Source: Ctena decussata
Lineage: Eukaryota > Mollusca > Bivalvia > Lucinida > Lucinidae
Reading direction: 5' to 3'
NCBI GenBank assembly: GCA_963989385.1
Contig: OZ022501.1
Coordinates: 92,488,979 to 92,552,978, forward strand
Length of the DNA stretch: 64,000 nt
Shown piece by piece: positions 23,702 through 34,632 of the stretch. How positions within the stretch are numbered: position 1 is the first letter of the stretch; each line of letters begins with the position of its first letter. The notes below the pieces were generated by a model, which did not search any database, was not told the origin of the DNA, and worked only from the letters and a program-made list of their open reading frames with translations. The position numbers and the translations under genes were made by a program.

Positions 23702-24159
23702 AATTATTGACAACGATTAGAAACATACTACAGATTCGCATTGTTATCAAATTTAACAAAACTATATGCATAAAGTGGGTGAAGGCCAAGACAATGCTAA
23801 AAATAACTGGATCAATTTAGCCTGGATCGCATTCTTTTTACATTCGAGCGTGGTCCGCGATTCTGTTGATTCGTTTAACAGCTGCATTTCATTGAGAAAC
23901 ATTATTCCCAAAACTGATTACCAGTTCAAAAGCACTTACGTATAATTATTATAACGCAACGTCTGATTAGATAACGTCAAACATTTGCGACAGTGTCTGC
24001 GATATGCAGTCGGAAACCCAACGTCATCATTGGCTAACGTCTGCTTTTACTTTGCTGAAAGTGCTTGGTTTGGGTTCCAATTAGTACACTTTTGAATATA
24101 AAAATATGAAAAGTGCACTGTAATGGGGGTGGGGGAGGAGTGGGGGGGGGACTGTATTA

Positions 24160-24296
24160 AAAATTGTCATTTGGGGGAGTAAATAGTTTCTTTTTATGGT
24201 CACAAATTTTGTTTTACGGCTCCGCTTACGCCGTCGCCGTAAAACAAAATTTGCGACAAAACAACGACAAATTTACCTCCCTAAATGACAATTTTG
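24160..24296. repeat. Foldback of about 135 bp
   Basis: AAATTGTCATTTGGGGGAG pairs with CTCCCTAAATGACAATTTT, and CAAATTTTGTTTTACGGC pairs with GCCGTAAAACAAAATTTG. It lies in the GPCR ICL3-TM6 intron, preceded by a G-rich tract. Confidence 0.88.
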
Positions 24297-24519
24297 AGTA
24301 CATTAAACCCCTAAACACTCGTAGTTACTGAAAAAAAACGTTTTGTAATTGTAATCAAGGGTGCATATCTCTAACAAGAAAAGAACATAATCACAAAAAA
24401 CACACAGTCCACCTACGACACGGAACTGACTAAGCTGAAACGGAGCTTTGCTTAATGGCATGCATTAACCTGCACGCCTTTAGCCAGATTTTCCTAAGAC
24501 AAACGTCTAATTTAAGTAC

Positions 24520-24616
24520 CTGTTTTCTTGTATTGTCATCCTCGGTAAATCTGACTTTCAGAGCCGACGGTTGGTCGATTGACCTTTGCTTGAAATTCAC
24601 CTTGTAACTGTCTCGC
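24520..24616 (-). CDS. Class A GPCR exon (intracellular loop 3)
   Basis: This 97-bp exon has acceptor TTTATTTGTAG and donor GTACTT on the minus strand. Its first base completes the Ala codon from the TM5 exon, and it then gives 32 hydrophilic residues including RDSYKVNFKQRS and EDDNTRKQ. It has no membrane segment; its position between TM5 and TM6 makes it the third intracellular loop, the usual G-protein contact region. It was recognised by splice sites and phase rather than by similarity. Confidence 0.8.
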
Positions 24617-24892
24617 CTACAAATAAAAAATATAAGTCTAATTCTTCTTACTAAATCCTCAAATTAGAAGCAAACGATTCTATACTAAGTAAAACAATTG
24701 AAGGATATCAAAAGTCAGTCTTGTTTGTGATACCCAACAAACTATGTACCAAATCATTTATACGTGTATACAACAGTTCGGGGACTTTGCAAGTAAAAGG
24801 CAAGTTCCATTAATGTCACACTACAGTGATTAGAGTACAGTACTACTCCAAATGTACTAACCCCCTACTGCAAAACTATATATATATATATA

Positions 24893-25046
24893 TACTGCTC
24901 AAAAAATAAAAGAACACTGTATATTATTTCTAGAAGTCTCTATATAAACGTCTTCGTCATCATTACCAATAAATAGGTTAGGCATCAATGTCTACGTGGT
25001 CTTGTTGAAATTATATGAAGTGCTTCTTTAGATTTTTTGAGCAGTA
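24893..25046. mobile_element. Tc1/mariner-type MITE
   Basis: The left end TACTGCTCAAAAAATAAAAG and the right end ATTTTTTGAGCAGTA are inverted. TA dinucleotides flank both ends. At 154 bp it is too short to encode a transposase. The terminal motif matches ends widely seen in Tc1/mariner relatives. Confidence 0.8.
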
Positions 25047-25110
25047 TAGTCCATTTGCACTAAACTGTTAAGCAACTATATCACTATCGCTACTACTGCT
25101 GAAAAGTTAT

Positions 25111-26078
25111 TGTCCCCCGCCTTTTCGAAGAAAAGCGGAGGGACATAGTTTTCGGCATACCGTCCGTCCGTCCTTCCGTCCGTCCGTCCGTCCTTCCGTC
25201 TATCCGTCCTTCCGTCCGTCCGTCCTTCCGTCCTTATTTCCGTCCTTCCGTCCCCCTAATGTAGTAGGTACCTTGTGTGCGCAACTCCTCCTACAGTTTT
25301 ATGCCGATTCTTTCGAAACTTTACAGATGTTTTTGTCATGGTCTGAAGATACGCATGTGGTTTGGATATAATCCTGAGATTATTTTTTGTCACTTTTTCC
25401 ACAAGTTGAACTTAGTAATTTTTGAGGCATTTTTACTATCAAAGTGAGTAGATAGTGGGTACCTTGTGTGCGCAACTCCTCATGCAGTTTTATGCCGATG
25501 CCTTTGAAACTTCACAGGTGTTTTGGTCATGGTCTGAAGATACGCATGTGGTTTGGATATAATCCTGAGATTTTTTGTCACTTTTTCCACAAGTTGAACT
25601 TAGTAATTTTTTAGGCGTTTTTACTATCATAGTGACTAGACAGTGGGTACCTTGTGTGCGCAACTCCTCATACAGTTTTATGCCGATTCCTTTGAAACTT
25701 CACAGGTGTTTTGATCATTGTCTGAAAATATGCATGTGGTTTGGATATAATCCTGAGATTATTTTTTATTACTTTTTTCGCAAATTGAACTTAGCCATTT
25801 TTCATACATTTTTACTATCAAAGTGAATAGATAGTTGGTACCTTGTGTGTGCAACTCCTCCTACAGTTTTATGCCAATTCCTTTGAAACTTCACAGGCGT
25901 TTTGATCATGGTCTGAAGATATGCATGTGGTTTGGATATAATCCTCACATTATTTTTTTTATTACTTTTTTCACATTTTTAACTTAGCCGCTTTTCCAGC
26001 TCAAACACTTAAGTGTATATACAGTGGAGACCTAGTTTCCAAGGCGGGGGACATAAATTCGTCGAATTTGCTTGTTAT
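25111..26078. mobile_element. Long GTCCCCCGCC...GGCGGGGGACA element with internal tandem repeats
   Basis: The terminal TGTCCCCCGCCTT and AAGGCGGGGGACA are inverted. A CCGTCCGTCCTTCCGT microsatellite follows the left end. Four tandem units of about 190 bp follow, each with GGTACCTTGTGTGCGCAACT, TTTATGCCGATTCCTTTGAA and TGGTTTGGATATAATCCT. No long open frame. Confidence 0.75.
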
Positions 26079-27360
26079 TATTGTTTTAAACAATAAATGC
26101 TTGTTTTAAACAATAAGTGCAAATAATAAGCGACACAACAAACTTTTGATAGATAATAATTGCTCATATTTGAACCTTGCTTACTCAGACGCAAGCTCTC
26201 TTTCTTCTGCAATCACGCAGTAGAAGGAAATAATTACGTAACATCGCAAGGTGCTTCAGAATTTAAATTATTCAAGAAAGACATTCTTCAACGTGTCCAA
26301 AGTGTTAAAGAAATTTGTGTTGTAAACAGCTTAAATGCAGTAAATCAAAGGCGACCTGGAGTGAGGGCTATATTGAATGCACTGCGAGACACCCCTCTGT
26401 TTTCGAGATAATTTTGAAAACTGCCGTATTTTCTATAAATGCAATATAGGCAGCAAAACTTCGTTCAACTGCCTAGCCGAATATCAGATTGCTACTTCTG
26501 ACCAGCAACTCTATGAGCCACCGTCTGATAAGGTCAATAGACTCGTCTTAACTGAAAGACAAAAAAAAAAAAAAAATACAGTGAAGAAGAAAAGCTCGGT
26601 GTGTTTGACTTATTGCGGTAAAATACGGTAACCTTTCAATATATTTATGCATGATTTACATTCTGTGTTTTCTTTTAGCAGAAAATGAAAATAATGCGTA
26701 AAAGTGCAGCAATGCATACAAAATGCATCTATCCAACCACCTTATCAGACTTTCAGGCGTTTAGAGAGAATTGTGGTATTAAAATCAAGCAAGAAGAATA
26801 GCTGGGGACATTATAAAAGCATGCACTCTATATATATTGTTTTCTGTATACTTGTATTTCGCTTACTGACAATGACGTATCCCGAGGCTAGCATTAAAAT
26901 CACAGTTTGAAGAAAAAACTTAAGAACACTATTTATGAAATTGATTTTATCATTTTATTTCGAAATCAGAATTTTTTACCCACATAATTGTAGAGATTTT
27001 TTATTAATTGCTATCTGGGAATGAGAATTTTAGTTTGGCGTATCTAACTGCAGATGCAAAGAAAAAATAGGCTTATAAGTTCTGCCATGATTTTGGTACT
27101 GTGGTGCGCGGTGGTCTGTCATTTCACAACAGGAATAGTCAAGTGTTTACAACATAACAGCATATACTAATCTATTGCTTGGTCTGCGCAAGGCTAAATA
27201 ATATTACAATCTTTAAAAGGCGATCCAAGGCCAGTCGCCTCGCATACAGTAAGAATGACGTAAAAAGTAATTCTTCATACAAAGAGTATGCCGGTTATGC
27301 GGAAACGTTTTATTACCGAATAGTAGTTTACAAATCCTTTGGGATAGCCAATCTGCATAT
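26079..27360. other. GPCR intron, nothing recognised
   Basis: AT-rich. Overlapping short plus-strand open frames at 26160-26631 show no recognisable domain and oppose the receptor gene, so they are not called. Confidence 0.5.
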
Positions 27361-27596
27361 GAGCCGCGACGTGACAAAACCAACAATGTGGTCGTGCGTC
27401 CAGCGCAGACTCAGATCAGCCTGGGCATCCGCCCAGTCTGATTAGAGTCATCGCTGTCCGCATGGAGATACCTCAGACCCTGAGCTACACTTTAAGCGCA
27501 AAGCAAAGGTTCTGATTAGACAGAGCGGATGCCCTGGTTGATCTGAGTCTGCGCTGGGCGCACAACCACGTTGTTGGTTTTGTCGTGTCGTGGCTC
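27361..27596. mobile_element. Palindromic GAGCCGCG foldback element, copy 4
   Basis: Starts GAGCCGCGACGTGACAAAAC, ends GTCGTGTCGTGGCTC, flanked by ATAT on both sides. The arms pair over nearly their full length. Confidence 0.92.
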
Positions 27597-27783
27597 ATAT
27601 GATTGGCAAGCAATTTAGGAAAAACTGATTAGTAGCATCAATGGCACATGTAGCAATGTAAGTAAGCCTCGCTGTGAAAATCCGTTTTACGGCACGTGCA
27701 AAATGCATGCCCGGATCAGGACGTGCGCAGTTTGGCTTTTAAAATACGAAAATATCAGATTAACGATATCTCCGGCTAAAATG

Positions 27784-27838
27784 CTAATGCTCTGACTAGC
27801 CCTCGTAATCGCGGAACGCGGGCTAGTCAGAGCATTAG
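27784..27838. repeat. Near-perfect hairpin
   Basis: CTAATGCTCTGACTAGCC pairs with GGCTAGTCAGAGCATTAG; the loop is CTCGTAATCGCGGAACGC. No function is assigned. Confidence 0.85.
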
Positions 27839-28595
27839 AAATGTAATAGCCTTAACACTGGTTTTTACCCGTGCATTCCTTTATGAGTTACAGGAGTTTG
27901 AAAAAAGATGATCAAAGTTAATCAAAAACTTGCAGTGCACGAATATTGTAATTTTCTAAATTCCCCACATAAAGAAAGGTTAAAAAATCATATCATATTT
28001 AAATCACTCAAGACTTCGGGGAATACGAGATTTTATTACACCGTTTGTGAATGAACTACTTTATGCCGATTTCTCGTGGATTCGTGCCCCTTAATATTAA
28101 AGTTTACACATGCGCATCATCAGTGGAATAAAATAAAATTTAATTACATTTAGTTTAACTCAAACCTATTGTTTTATGGTCCAAACAACAAAAAACAACA
28201 AAAGTTGAACAGTTTCTAAAAATATCTTACCGTATCAAGTCAACCGTGATGATCAGTATCATCTGGAGGCTTTCCATGGAGTTCGTGCCCTTTGCTTAAA
28301 AGTCAATTTTGACTACTTCCCTTTGACCATGGCTCGTTTTTCCTATACTTCCCATAAGTTGAAAATGTCCTTGTGCAGTTTCAACAAATATTTGAATATT
28401 ATCTGTGTCATAGCAGCATTTTTTTGAAATAAGTATTTCAGGACTCTAAAAAATTTCAAAAAACTCATTTTCAATGTTAAACAAACAGACTACAATTGTT
28501 CTCTAAAATGATTATTAATCTAATGAACAAATCAATGCCTTAAAATTAGTATTAACTTATTTACAAATGATTAATTTTTCAATGGTTAAGGGTAT

Positions 28596-30392
28596 TTATT
28601 GATCACAGTGAGGGCACAGGAACTCACAGTGCCTTCTAACAACATGCACTTTTGTGCAGAATGCCAAGTGAACCCAATGATCACATCTATCACACTTAGC
28701 CCAGTTGACTATTTTAAGGTAGGAAAGTGCACTTAATTCAGGTGGGGAGTTTCTTTTACAGACACAGCAGTAATCAGTGCTATCTTCATCACTAGAATTT
28801 TCAGAATCGGCTGAATCATTTGTCTTGGCTTCATTAGCATTCATATTTAGACCACTTGTAGAAGGCTTTGGACTATAGGTAGGAGATTTTTGCAGCTTTT
28901 TTCTGTTTTGTGTTTGTTTCTTTGAGCATTTTCTTTTGCCTGATGATTTTTGCTCTTCCCTTTTATCTTCATATATTTTCAGCTGCTCAGTAAAGACAGT
29001 CTCTGTGATGGCTGTTCCTCCAGGATTAGGTTTCATCAAACTTGTTTCAGATTTGGTTTTCTTACTTTTCTCACATTCTTGACAATATGACACAGGTTGC
29101 AACTTTTCTGTCTTTAATTTTAGGAATTCATCCACAGCTTCTTTCCCTGACTTTATTGCTTTAACTTTTTGCAACGGCTGATCTTCACGAAAGCATTCAC
29201 TAGGAAATAGTTTTTCCTTGTCCACGGCATCCTTGGAAAATGGAAAAATCCCTGTTTTTCGAAATCCCGACTGAATATTGATTGGCACCATTGCTTTCAG
29301 ATATGCTCTACAAGCCATACTACACATATCATACTTGGTAATGCTTTGTCCAATATTGTTCCTCATAAATGTAGCACATTCTGAATAATAGAAAGATTTA
29401 AATGGACCAAAGACGGATACATCTAATGGCTGGAGGAGATGGGAGGTGTGAGCAGGTAACACAAATAATATGATGTTCTGGTTGTTTGCCCATTCAATGA
29501 GACCAGAAGATACATGGGAAGCATGGCCGTCATATATTAAGAGAATTGGTTCCTTCTCAGATGCTTGACCTCTCACGTAGGGCAGAAAATGGTCTTCTAA
29601 ATATTGCTTAAATATTCCAGAGTTGGACCACCCTGTCTCTGACATAACACCTTTAGCTCCCACTGAAGCCCCTTTCATTAGCTCTGGATTGTACCTTTTT
29701 CCTTTGAAAACAAAGAAGGGAGGCAATGCATTCCCTAAAGCGTTGACGCATCCTATGAGGGTTGTTGTTGTTGATCTAGGAGAGGTAACTGACTGTGGCT
29801 TGCTGTTAGGGTTGGCAATTACATTAGGAGGTCTGTGATCAGGTTGAAGGCCAGTTTCGTCAATATTGTAAATGTTTTGTGGCTTGTCATTCAAGTTGAA
29901 TTTATTGATAATCTGTGATAGGTTGTCAAAATATCTGTTGACAGTTTCAGGAGTTGAAGATTTGGCTCTGTTTGTCTCCAGTTTTCTAGGATTTAGTGTG
30001 ACTAGTCTGTTATTCCAGCGTCTCAGGAAACCATACAGCCAACTGTTGCTAAGGGCTTTCTTTGTTTCCTTTTTGCCCATATCAAAAGCTAATTCCCCCG
30101 CAATATGTTGGAGCTGAACATTGCTATAGCCATAGCCTAGCTGAGCCATAGTTTCTACATTCTCTACAAGGGTCTGTTCTTCTTCTTGTGTGAATATAGT
30201 CTCACCACCAGTTTGAAAATTTTCACTGTCAACATAACCTTTGACTCTGTCTCTTAGTGTTTGCACAGGCACACCAAACTGTTTGGCTGCTCTTTTGACG
30301 GGGGTGCCATTCTTCACCACTGATTGATAGGCAGTAAGGAGAGACTCTGCAGAATAATTTCTATACTTTCTTTCAAAACGCCTGGGTTTGTT
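28596..30392 (-). CDS. pogo/Tigger transposase with C-terminal PHD finger, main exon
   Basis: This exon starts after a GGTATGTTTCAG acceptor and reads NKPRRFERKYRNYS onwards. With the short 5' exon at 30901-30915 it makes a protein of 603 residues without frameshift or stop. Residues about 17-60 form a psq-type helix-turn-helix, followed by a CENP-B/Tc5-like DNA-binding region to about 140. The DDE_1 catalytic core has NIDETG (D183), LLIYDGHASH (D293) and LLQPLDV (D329), giving a complete DD35D triad. The tail (about 430-540) is Lys/Ser-rich. Residues 547-601 form a PHD-type C4HC3 zinc finger with C547, C550, C572, C575, H580, C584, C598 and C601. The enzyme would cut and paste TA-flanked DNA. 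Open coding and an intact triad suggest recent activity; a domesticated gene is the alternative. Confidence 0.9.
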   Translation of the reverse strand, partial: NKPRRFERKYRNYSAESLLTAYQSVVKNGTPVKRAAKQFGVPVQTLRDRVKGYVDSENFQTGGETIFTQEEEQTLVENVETMAQLGYGYSNVQLQHIAGELAFDMGKKETKKALSNSWLYGFLRRWNNRLVTLNPRKLETNRAKSSTPETVNRYFDNLSQIINKFNLNDKPQNIYNIDETGLQPDHRPPNVIANPNSKPQSVTSPRSTTTTLIGCVNALGNALPPFFVFKGKRYNPELMKGASVGAKGVMSETGWSNSGIFKQYLEDHFLPYVRGQASEKEPILLIYDGHASHVSSGLIEWANNQNIILFVLPAHTSHLLQPLDVSVFGPFKSFYYSECATFMRNNIGQSITKYDMCSMACRAYLKAMVPINIQSGFRKTGIFPFSKDAVDKEKLFPSECFREDQPLQKVKAIKSGKEAVDEFLKLKTEKLQPVSYCQECEKSKKTKSETSLMKPNPGGTAITETVFTEQLKIYEDKREEQKSSGKRKCSKKQTQNRKKLQKSPTYSPKPSTSGLNMNANEAKTNDSADSENSSDEDSTDYCCVCKRNSPPELSALSYLKIVNWAKCDRCDHWVHLAFCTKVHVVRRHCEFLCPHCDQ

Positions 30393-30900
30393 CTGAAACA
30401 TACCAAAAAAAAACAACATTTTCAAGACCCCCATCCACAACTAATAATTAATATGAAACATCATTATCTATTTATTTATTGATGTATTTATTTTTGGAAG
30501 CAAAGAATGAAGAAAGATAAATGTATTTCCATGTAGGAAATTCATGTATGAGCCGCATAATGAGCCTTCAATCAATTAAATATTCCAATTATGTATCTGG
30601 AAATAATAAGGAGCTAATTGAACAGAAGATATGCTGAAAAAATTTAGAACGTAATGTCTTAATTGGAGTGTAATTGGCTGTGGGTGCTTAACAAATGATG
30701 AGCCGTATAGTCAAGCGCCTGGAATGATTCAGATCAAGTGTCCTTGACCTTTGTCGTTTGCATCGGAAGCGGGCGTTCAGAAAACAGTAAAATTTGGAGA
30801 AAAATGAGGATAAAATAAAAAAGAAAAAGGATTTATAGGGAAGAATTATGTAATTCTCAGTAAGCATATCTGCTTTATTCAGTGTTTAGGACAGTCTTAC

Positions 30901-30915
30901 CTGTTTTTTCCGCAT
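30901..30915 (-). CDS. pogo/Tigger transposase, first coding exon (MRKKQ)
   Basis: On the minus strand ATGCGGAAAAAACAG is followed immediately by the donor GTAAGA. The 15 bases are five whole codons, so they join in phase 0 to the AAC codon at 30392 after the acceptor. This gives an N-terminus of MRKKQNKPRRFERKYRNYS, basic as expected for this transposase group. The uninterrupted open frame instead extends upstream to an ATG at 30440 through a poly-T/intron-like stretch, which looks like unspliced intron read-through. The splice model is inferred from sequence only. Confidence 0.75.
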
Positions 30916-31069
30916 TTTTTTGATCCGAAGTTAGAAACCGGACACTGCTTCAGAACTTTCATGGAATCTGGACACGCGAAAGACGTTACATGCTCGTGAA
31001 TTTCACGCGAATTTAAAAGGCACGAATCCAAAAGAAGGCACGAATCCATGAGAAATGGGGATAACTGCC

Positions 31070-31714
31070 TAAACTTACAGTTTTATCAGGAAAGCAATTA
31101 AGACAAAACTAAAAAATGTGTTCGTGAAACACTATCTCCCCTATCGTATGCTTGCTGCTATAGAAGGTTTCTTCACCGAATGCCTTCGTCAGAGAAGGAG
31201 TATAAGTCAACCTAATTAATTCGTGTATACCTTATCCATCAAACTGATGCCAAATATCATTATATCTACCCGAAATCTTCTCTCGATATTTTGGACCTGA
31301 TGCGCATGCTGCAATCGCAGTTTGCGTTTGTGCAAGCATAATCTGGAGATGTGTCTACTACTGGGGATTATTCGCATATTTCTGAGGACCTTTCATGCAT
31401 ATTTGAGACTTCACTCTGAACAACAGTTATTTCCACTGCTGCATGAGAATATACTGAGTATCTACCTGATCCAATATATTTAAAGGCGCTGAATTATTTT
31501 CTTTTTTTAGAAATTAAGTGTTCGATATAACTTCCAGTTTACGCGTTCTCGCATCACTATCATTTCTGATCATTTAGGGTATACATGTACAATTGCACGC
31601 CCTAGCTGATTAAAACGACAGTCATACGATACTCTGATTTTTTTAATCTCCAAACTCATGATTTTTTTTCTTGAAAATTTAATTCGGTGTTACACATTAC
31701 AAAAGATATCTTAC
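31070..31714. other. GPCR intron, nothing recognised
   Basis: Short AT-rich stretch between the pogo element and the TM5 exon. Confidence 0.5.
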
Positions 31715-31917
31715 GCTATATTTCTAATCATAGGTCTGTCACGTGACATAAACCATAGTTCTTGGCAGATACGACAGTAGGCGAAGATCATGATGCTGAC
31801 GGGTACCAGCAGCAATATACAACACATGTACACCTCGAATACTTGGCCGTACACAGGCTTTTCCCATTCTTTCACACACCAGGTAGCTTTGCGGTAAATA
31901 CCCACAGTTATGTGAAC
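31715..31917 (-). CDS. Class A GPCR exon (ECL2 and TM5)
   Basis: This 203-bp exon has acceptor TCATTCTAG and donor GTAAGA on the minus strand. It encodes 67 residues plus two bases. The first part, VHITVGIYRKATWCVKEW, is the second extracellular loop with the Cys that normally bonds to the top of TM3. The second part, YMCCILLLVPVSIMIFAYCR, is TM5 with its Pro and Tyr landmarks. It ends in a basic segment entering the third intracellular loop. The next intron towards TM6 contains the pogo transposon at 28064-31069. Confidence 0.9.
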
Positions 31918-31989
31918 CTAGAATGATAAAATGAAATTTTCTTGAAAATGAGAAATTAAGTTTTACAAGTATTATGTAATTAGTAAACG

Positions 31990-32065
31990 AGAGAACGCGG
32001 GTTTAACGTCCCACAAGCACATCTATAAGATACGGCGACGTGACCTCGTTTAAAAATCTTCGAGG
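31990..32065 (-). repeat. Fragment of a dispersed repeat with GTTTAACGTCCCAC end
   Basis: GCGGGTTTAACGTCCCACAA reads, on the minus strand, as the GTGGGACGTTAAA motif also present near 63548 (GGTGGGACGTTAAATCC). This tail is common in molluscan SINE-like repeats. Confidence 0.5.
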
Positions 32066-32767
32066 AATTGGTAAATTTCCATTCATTATGTAGCCACTTT
32101 TCTCCGGGGGTAAACTGTTACCATCTATGATGTGCTCCTCAAAATCGTTCGAGAACACGAATTACATATTCCACTTGTCATGTCCAGTTATACAATGGCA
32201 GACTGCAGAAGAGGAAAGAGAAGAGACAGAAACAGGGGTGCACAGAAGACTAAACTTGGTGCAATTACTAAAAAGGGTGATTAATCTGGAGCATTACAAT
32301 TTGACAAGCTATGGGTTAGATTTGGATGGGAATGAGACAGTTGCCGTCGGAACAGAAACTTGGAACTTTCGAATACAACCGTTTAAGCCAAAATATCCAC
32401 TATCAGTAGGCTTACTTTCGTTGCGGTTGCATTTGTTTTATGTTCGGTGCTGTTTAATTTATTGTGTTCTCATTTTAACCCTTCTATAATAAAAATAGAA
32501 AATAGGTAAAAATAGTTGTTAAATGTTTTTCGTAGAATTTGCTTATTCTGTTGTAACCTTTCTGTTGGTCTAAATTATTTAGTTCAGTAAAGATAGCTGA
32601 GTTGCATCCTATTTGGGAAAGAGCTGCTGACTCGGCTTATCACTTGTAATATATTGTTTGTTGGGATGTCTTTGTCAATCTTTCCCTTTGATGTTGGGGA
32701 TAGGGTTTGGGATCTGATTGAGTCAGTTCCTGAAGTGTAGTTACTCTTTAAATTAGCTTGGGAACAA

Positions 32768-33490
32768 TGACTGGTAGAGATTGAAAGAAAATTCAGATAT
32801 TTTAGGATAAATGACTCAATAGACAAGAAGGGTGCTCTATTGATATTTGGCGGTAGAGAACTTGTACGCCTTGATAAATGTCTGGCAGACCCAACTGAGA
32901 AGCCGAATCCATACCAGAGGATAAGGAAGAAACTAAATGAGTATTATTTGCCAAGCAGAAATAAACATTTTGCAAGATTTAAATTCGTTAAAATGAGGCC
33001 AACACCTTAAGAAACAACAGTCGCATATGAATCACGGTTGAGAGAAAAGACTAGAGTGAGTTTAGAGACGGTTGTGAGAGCAGAGTTTTGGAACTTTTGG
33101 TCCAACCTATTAAAATCAGATAAAAAGGTAAAAGGTAAAGGTTTCCCATAGCCTAATAGCCATAGGGGCAGTGGGGGTTAGAGACCCACTGTATCTTGGG
33201 CACAGCTGATGAAAGGCGGAACCCATCCCTCTCCTTTCGCTGCCTTATCCTTCCCTGATTCGAACAAGGTACCCATTTACTGCTGGGTTGACAGAGAGAG
33301 TTTTCCAGTCATTGTATGGCGACAGTGAGCCGCGAACTTACGACCTTACGGTGACTTTCTGCACAATAGCCGAGCCACTCGACTACGGCGCCTCTCAGAT
33401 ATTAACACAGAAATGCAGCGAGAAAATGGACATTATTAGAGTTTCTGAGAGGGTCTGGTCAAACAGAAGATATATGCATGAAACTCCCTG
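32768..33490 (+). pseudogene. Decayed LTR-retrotransposon gag fragment split by a SINE
   Basis: A plus-strand frame contains a stretch rich in aromatic/basic residues with LLIFGGRELVRL, NPYQRIRKKLNEYYLPSRNK and ARFKFVKMRP, typical of capsid regions of gypsy-like gag proteins. A stop interrupts it soon afterwards, then TTVAYESRLREK continues. A minus-strand SINE (33121-33393) follows, and gag-like codons (KMDIIRVSERVWSNR) may resume to about 33490. No protease or RT was found with it. It is dead and antisense to the GPCR gene. Confidence 0.6.
33121..33393 (-). mobile_element. SINE with tRNA-Leu-like head, copy 1 (full length)
   Basis: Read on the minus strand, the head starts GGCGCCGTAGTCGAGTGGCT, has a B-box-like GTAAGTTCGCGGCTC, then the body GACTGGAAAACTCTCTCTGT, TGGGTACCTTGTTCGAATC and GGGATGGGTTCCGCCTTTCA, ending ATGGGAAACCTTTACC. 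Related copies are at 38417-38632, 51090-51345 and 60890-61101. It is inserted in the gag fossil. Confidence 0.75.
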
Positions 33491-33618
33491 ACAAGCAACA
33501 GCTGCCAACCGAACATAAATGGGCTAAAATGGAGAGATAGAATGTGAAAAAATGGAATTCTAAACAAATATATCAAAATGCAGATGTTTGGAAGGCCTGT
33601 GGATATTGCAGCATATCA

Positions 33619-33841
33619 GGGGCCGTATTCATAAAACGGCTTAAGTGGTTGCTATGCTGTTGCTAAGGCTAAATTTCTTTGAAGGAAAAAGACTACAACT
33701 ATGAAATATGCTCTGGAGGAACAGTCTTACAAAGACTGTTCCTCCAGAGCATATTTCATAGTTGTAGGGAATCTCCTTTATAGATATTTACCCTTAGCAA
33801 CCGCATAGCAACGACTTAAGTGGCTTTATGAATACGGCCCC
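33619..33841. mobile_element. GGGGCCGTATT foldback element, copy 1
   Basis: The ends GGGGCCGTATTCATAAAAC and TTTATGAATACGGCCCC are inverted. The inner arms GCTCTGGAGGAACAGTCTT and AAGACTGTTCCTCCAGAGC are a perfect pair. It is about 223 bp without coding. Copies also at 34146 and 50418. Confidence 0.92.
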
Positions 33842-34145
33842 TGGAATATATTCTTAAGGCAGTAGATGCCAAGCTTATCTACTGTACTGTATTATTAAAT
33901 GTAACAAAAGAAACTATTATGCAGTGGCTTGTAAAACAAAAATATGTCTAGAAAAAATATTTTACAGGCCATACTTGATCAAGGATAAAACCAAGACAAC
34001 AGCTGATAGTGTAAAGAAAAACAGCGAACTAGATTCAAGTAGCACAGGAGACTCAAATAATGAGTTTCTTTCCAAGTCCATGGGATACCTTAGTACAAAG
34101 AAAGCGAGAAAAATGGAAGGGTATGAAAGCATACCTCAAAATTCT

Positions 34146-34368
34146 GGGGCCGTAATCATAAAGCCACTTAAGTCGTTGCTATGCTGTTGCTAAGGCTAAA
34201 CAACTATATAGGAGATTCCCTACAACTATGAAAATTGCTCTAGAGGAACAGTCTTTGTAAGACTGTTCCTCCAGAGCAAATTTCATAGTTGTAGGGAATC
34301 TCCTTCAAAGAAATTTAGCCTTAGCAACAGCATAGCAACCACTTAAGTTGTTTTATGAATACGGCCCC
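34146..34368. mobile_element. GGGGCCGTATT foldback element, copy 2
   Basis: Ends GGGGCCGTAATCATAAAGCC and ATGAATACGGCCCC, with the same central hairpin as copy 1 (GAGGAACAGTCTTTGTAAG with its complement). Arms carry GTTGCTATGCTGTTGCTAAG. Confidence 0.9.
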
Positions 34369-34632
34369 AGGATGTTCAACAGAAAGCTCATTGGACTTTG
34401 AGGAAGAGGATACTAAAGAAATGGTGGTTGACTAGTGGAACGGGCAGAAAATAGTCAAACAAAGGATGAAACTTGAAAGCAAATTGTTAACTGCTTCAGA
34501 GCCATCACCTCAAGAGTATGGAATGGGAAAATTGTAAAGAATACTCTGAATAAAATGTAGCAAAGAATTACATACATGTACACAAAGAAGTTGAAGGACT
34601 TCAAGCGCAGGTAAAGAAATTGAAACACAAAT

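Larger units (their letters stand above)
28064..31069 (-). mobile_element. pogo/Tigger-like DNA transposon, apparently full length
   Basis: The element is delimited by inverted subterminal motifs. The left side reads ATTTCTCGTGGATTCGTGCC and the right side carries the complement of ATTTCTCATGGATTCGTGCC, with a further GGATTCGTGCC copy at the right and a GGAGTTCGTGCC copy near 28270. Both outer borders fall on a TA dinucleotide, as expected for TA target duplication in the Tc1/mariner/pogo superfamily. The two extreme ends differ by a small gap, so the exact borders are approximate. It carries one two-exon transposase gene and lies in the GPCR TM5-ICL3 intron in the same orientation as the host gene. 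Confidence 0.75.

Noticed and set aside
26160..26631. Two overlapping plus-strand open frames as a small gene
   Set aside because: No recognisable domain, no splice support; they lie antisense in the GPCR intron.
30393..30440. Transposase start at the ATG at 30440
   Set aside because: The 16 extra residues are encoded by a T-rich stretch ending in CAG that looks like an intron end; the MRKKQ exon gives a better N-terminus.
32127..32489. 120-residue plus-strand open frame beside the gag fossil as its N-terminal part
   Set aside because: No clear gag similarity in this part and a gap of about 280 bp to the gag-like segment.
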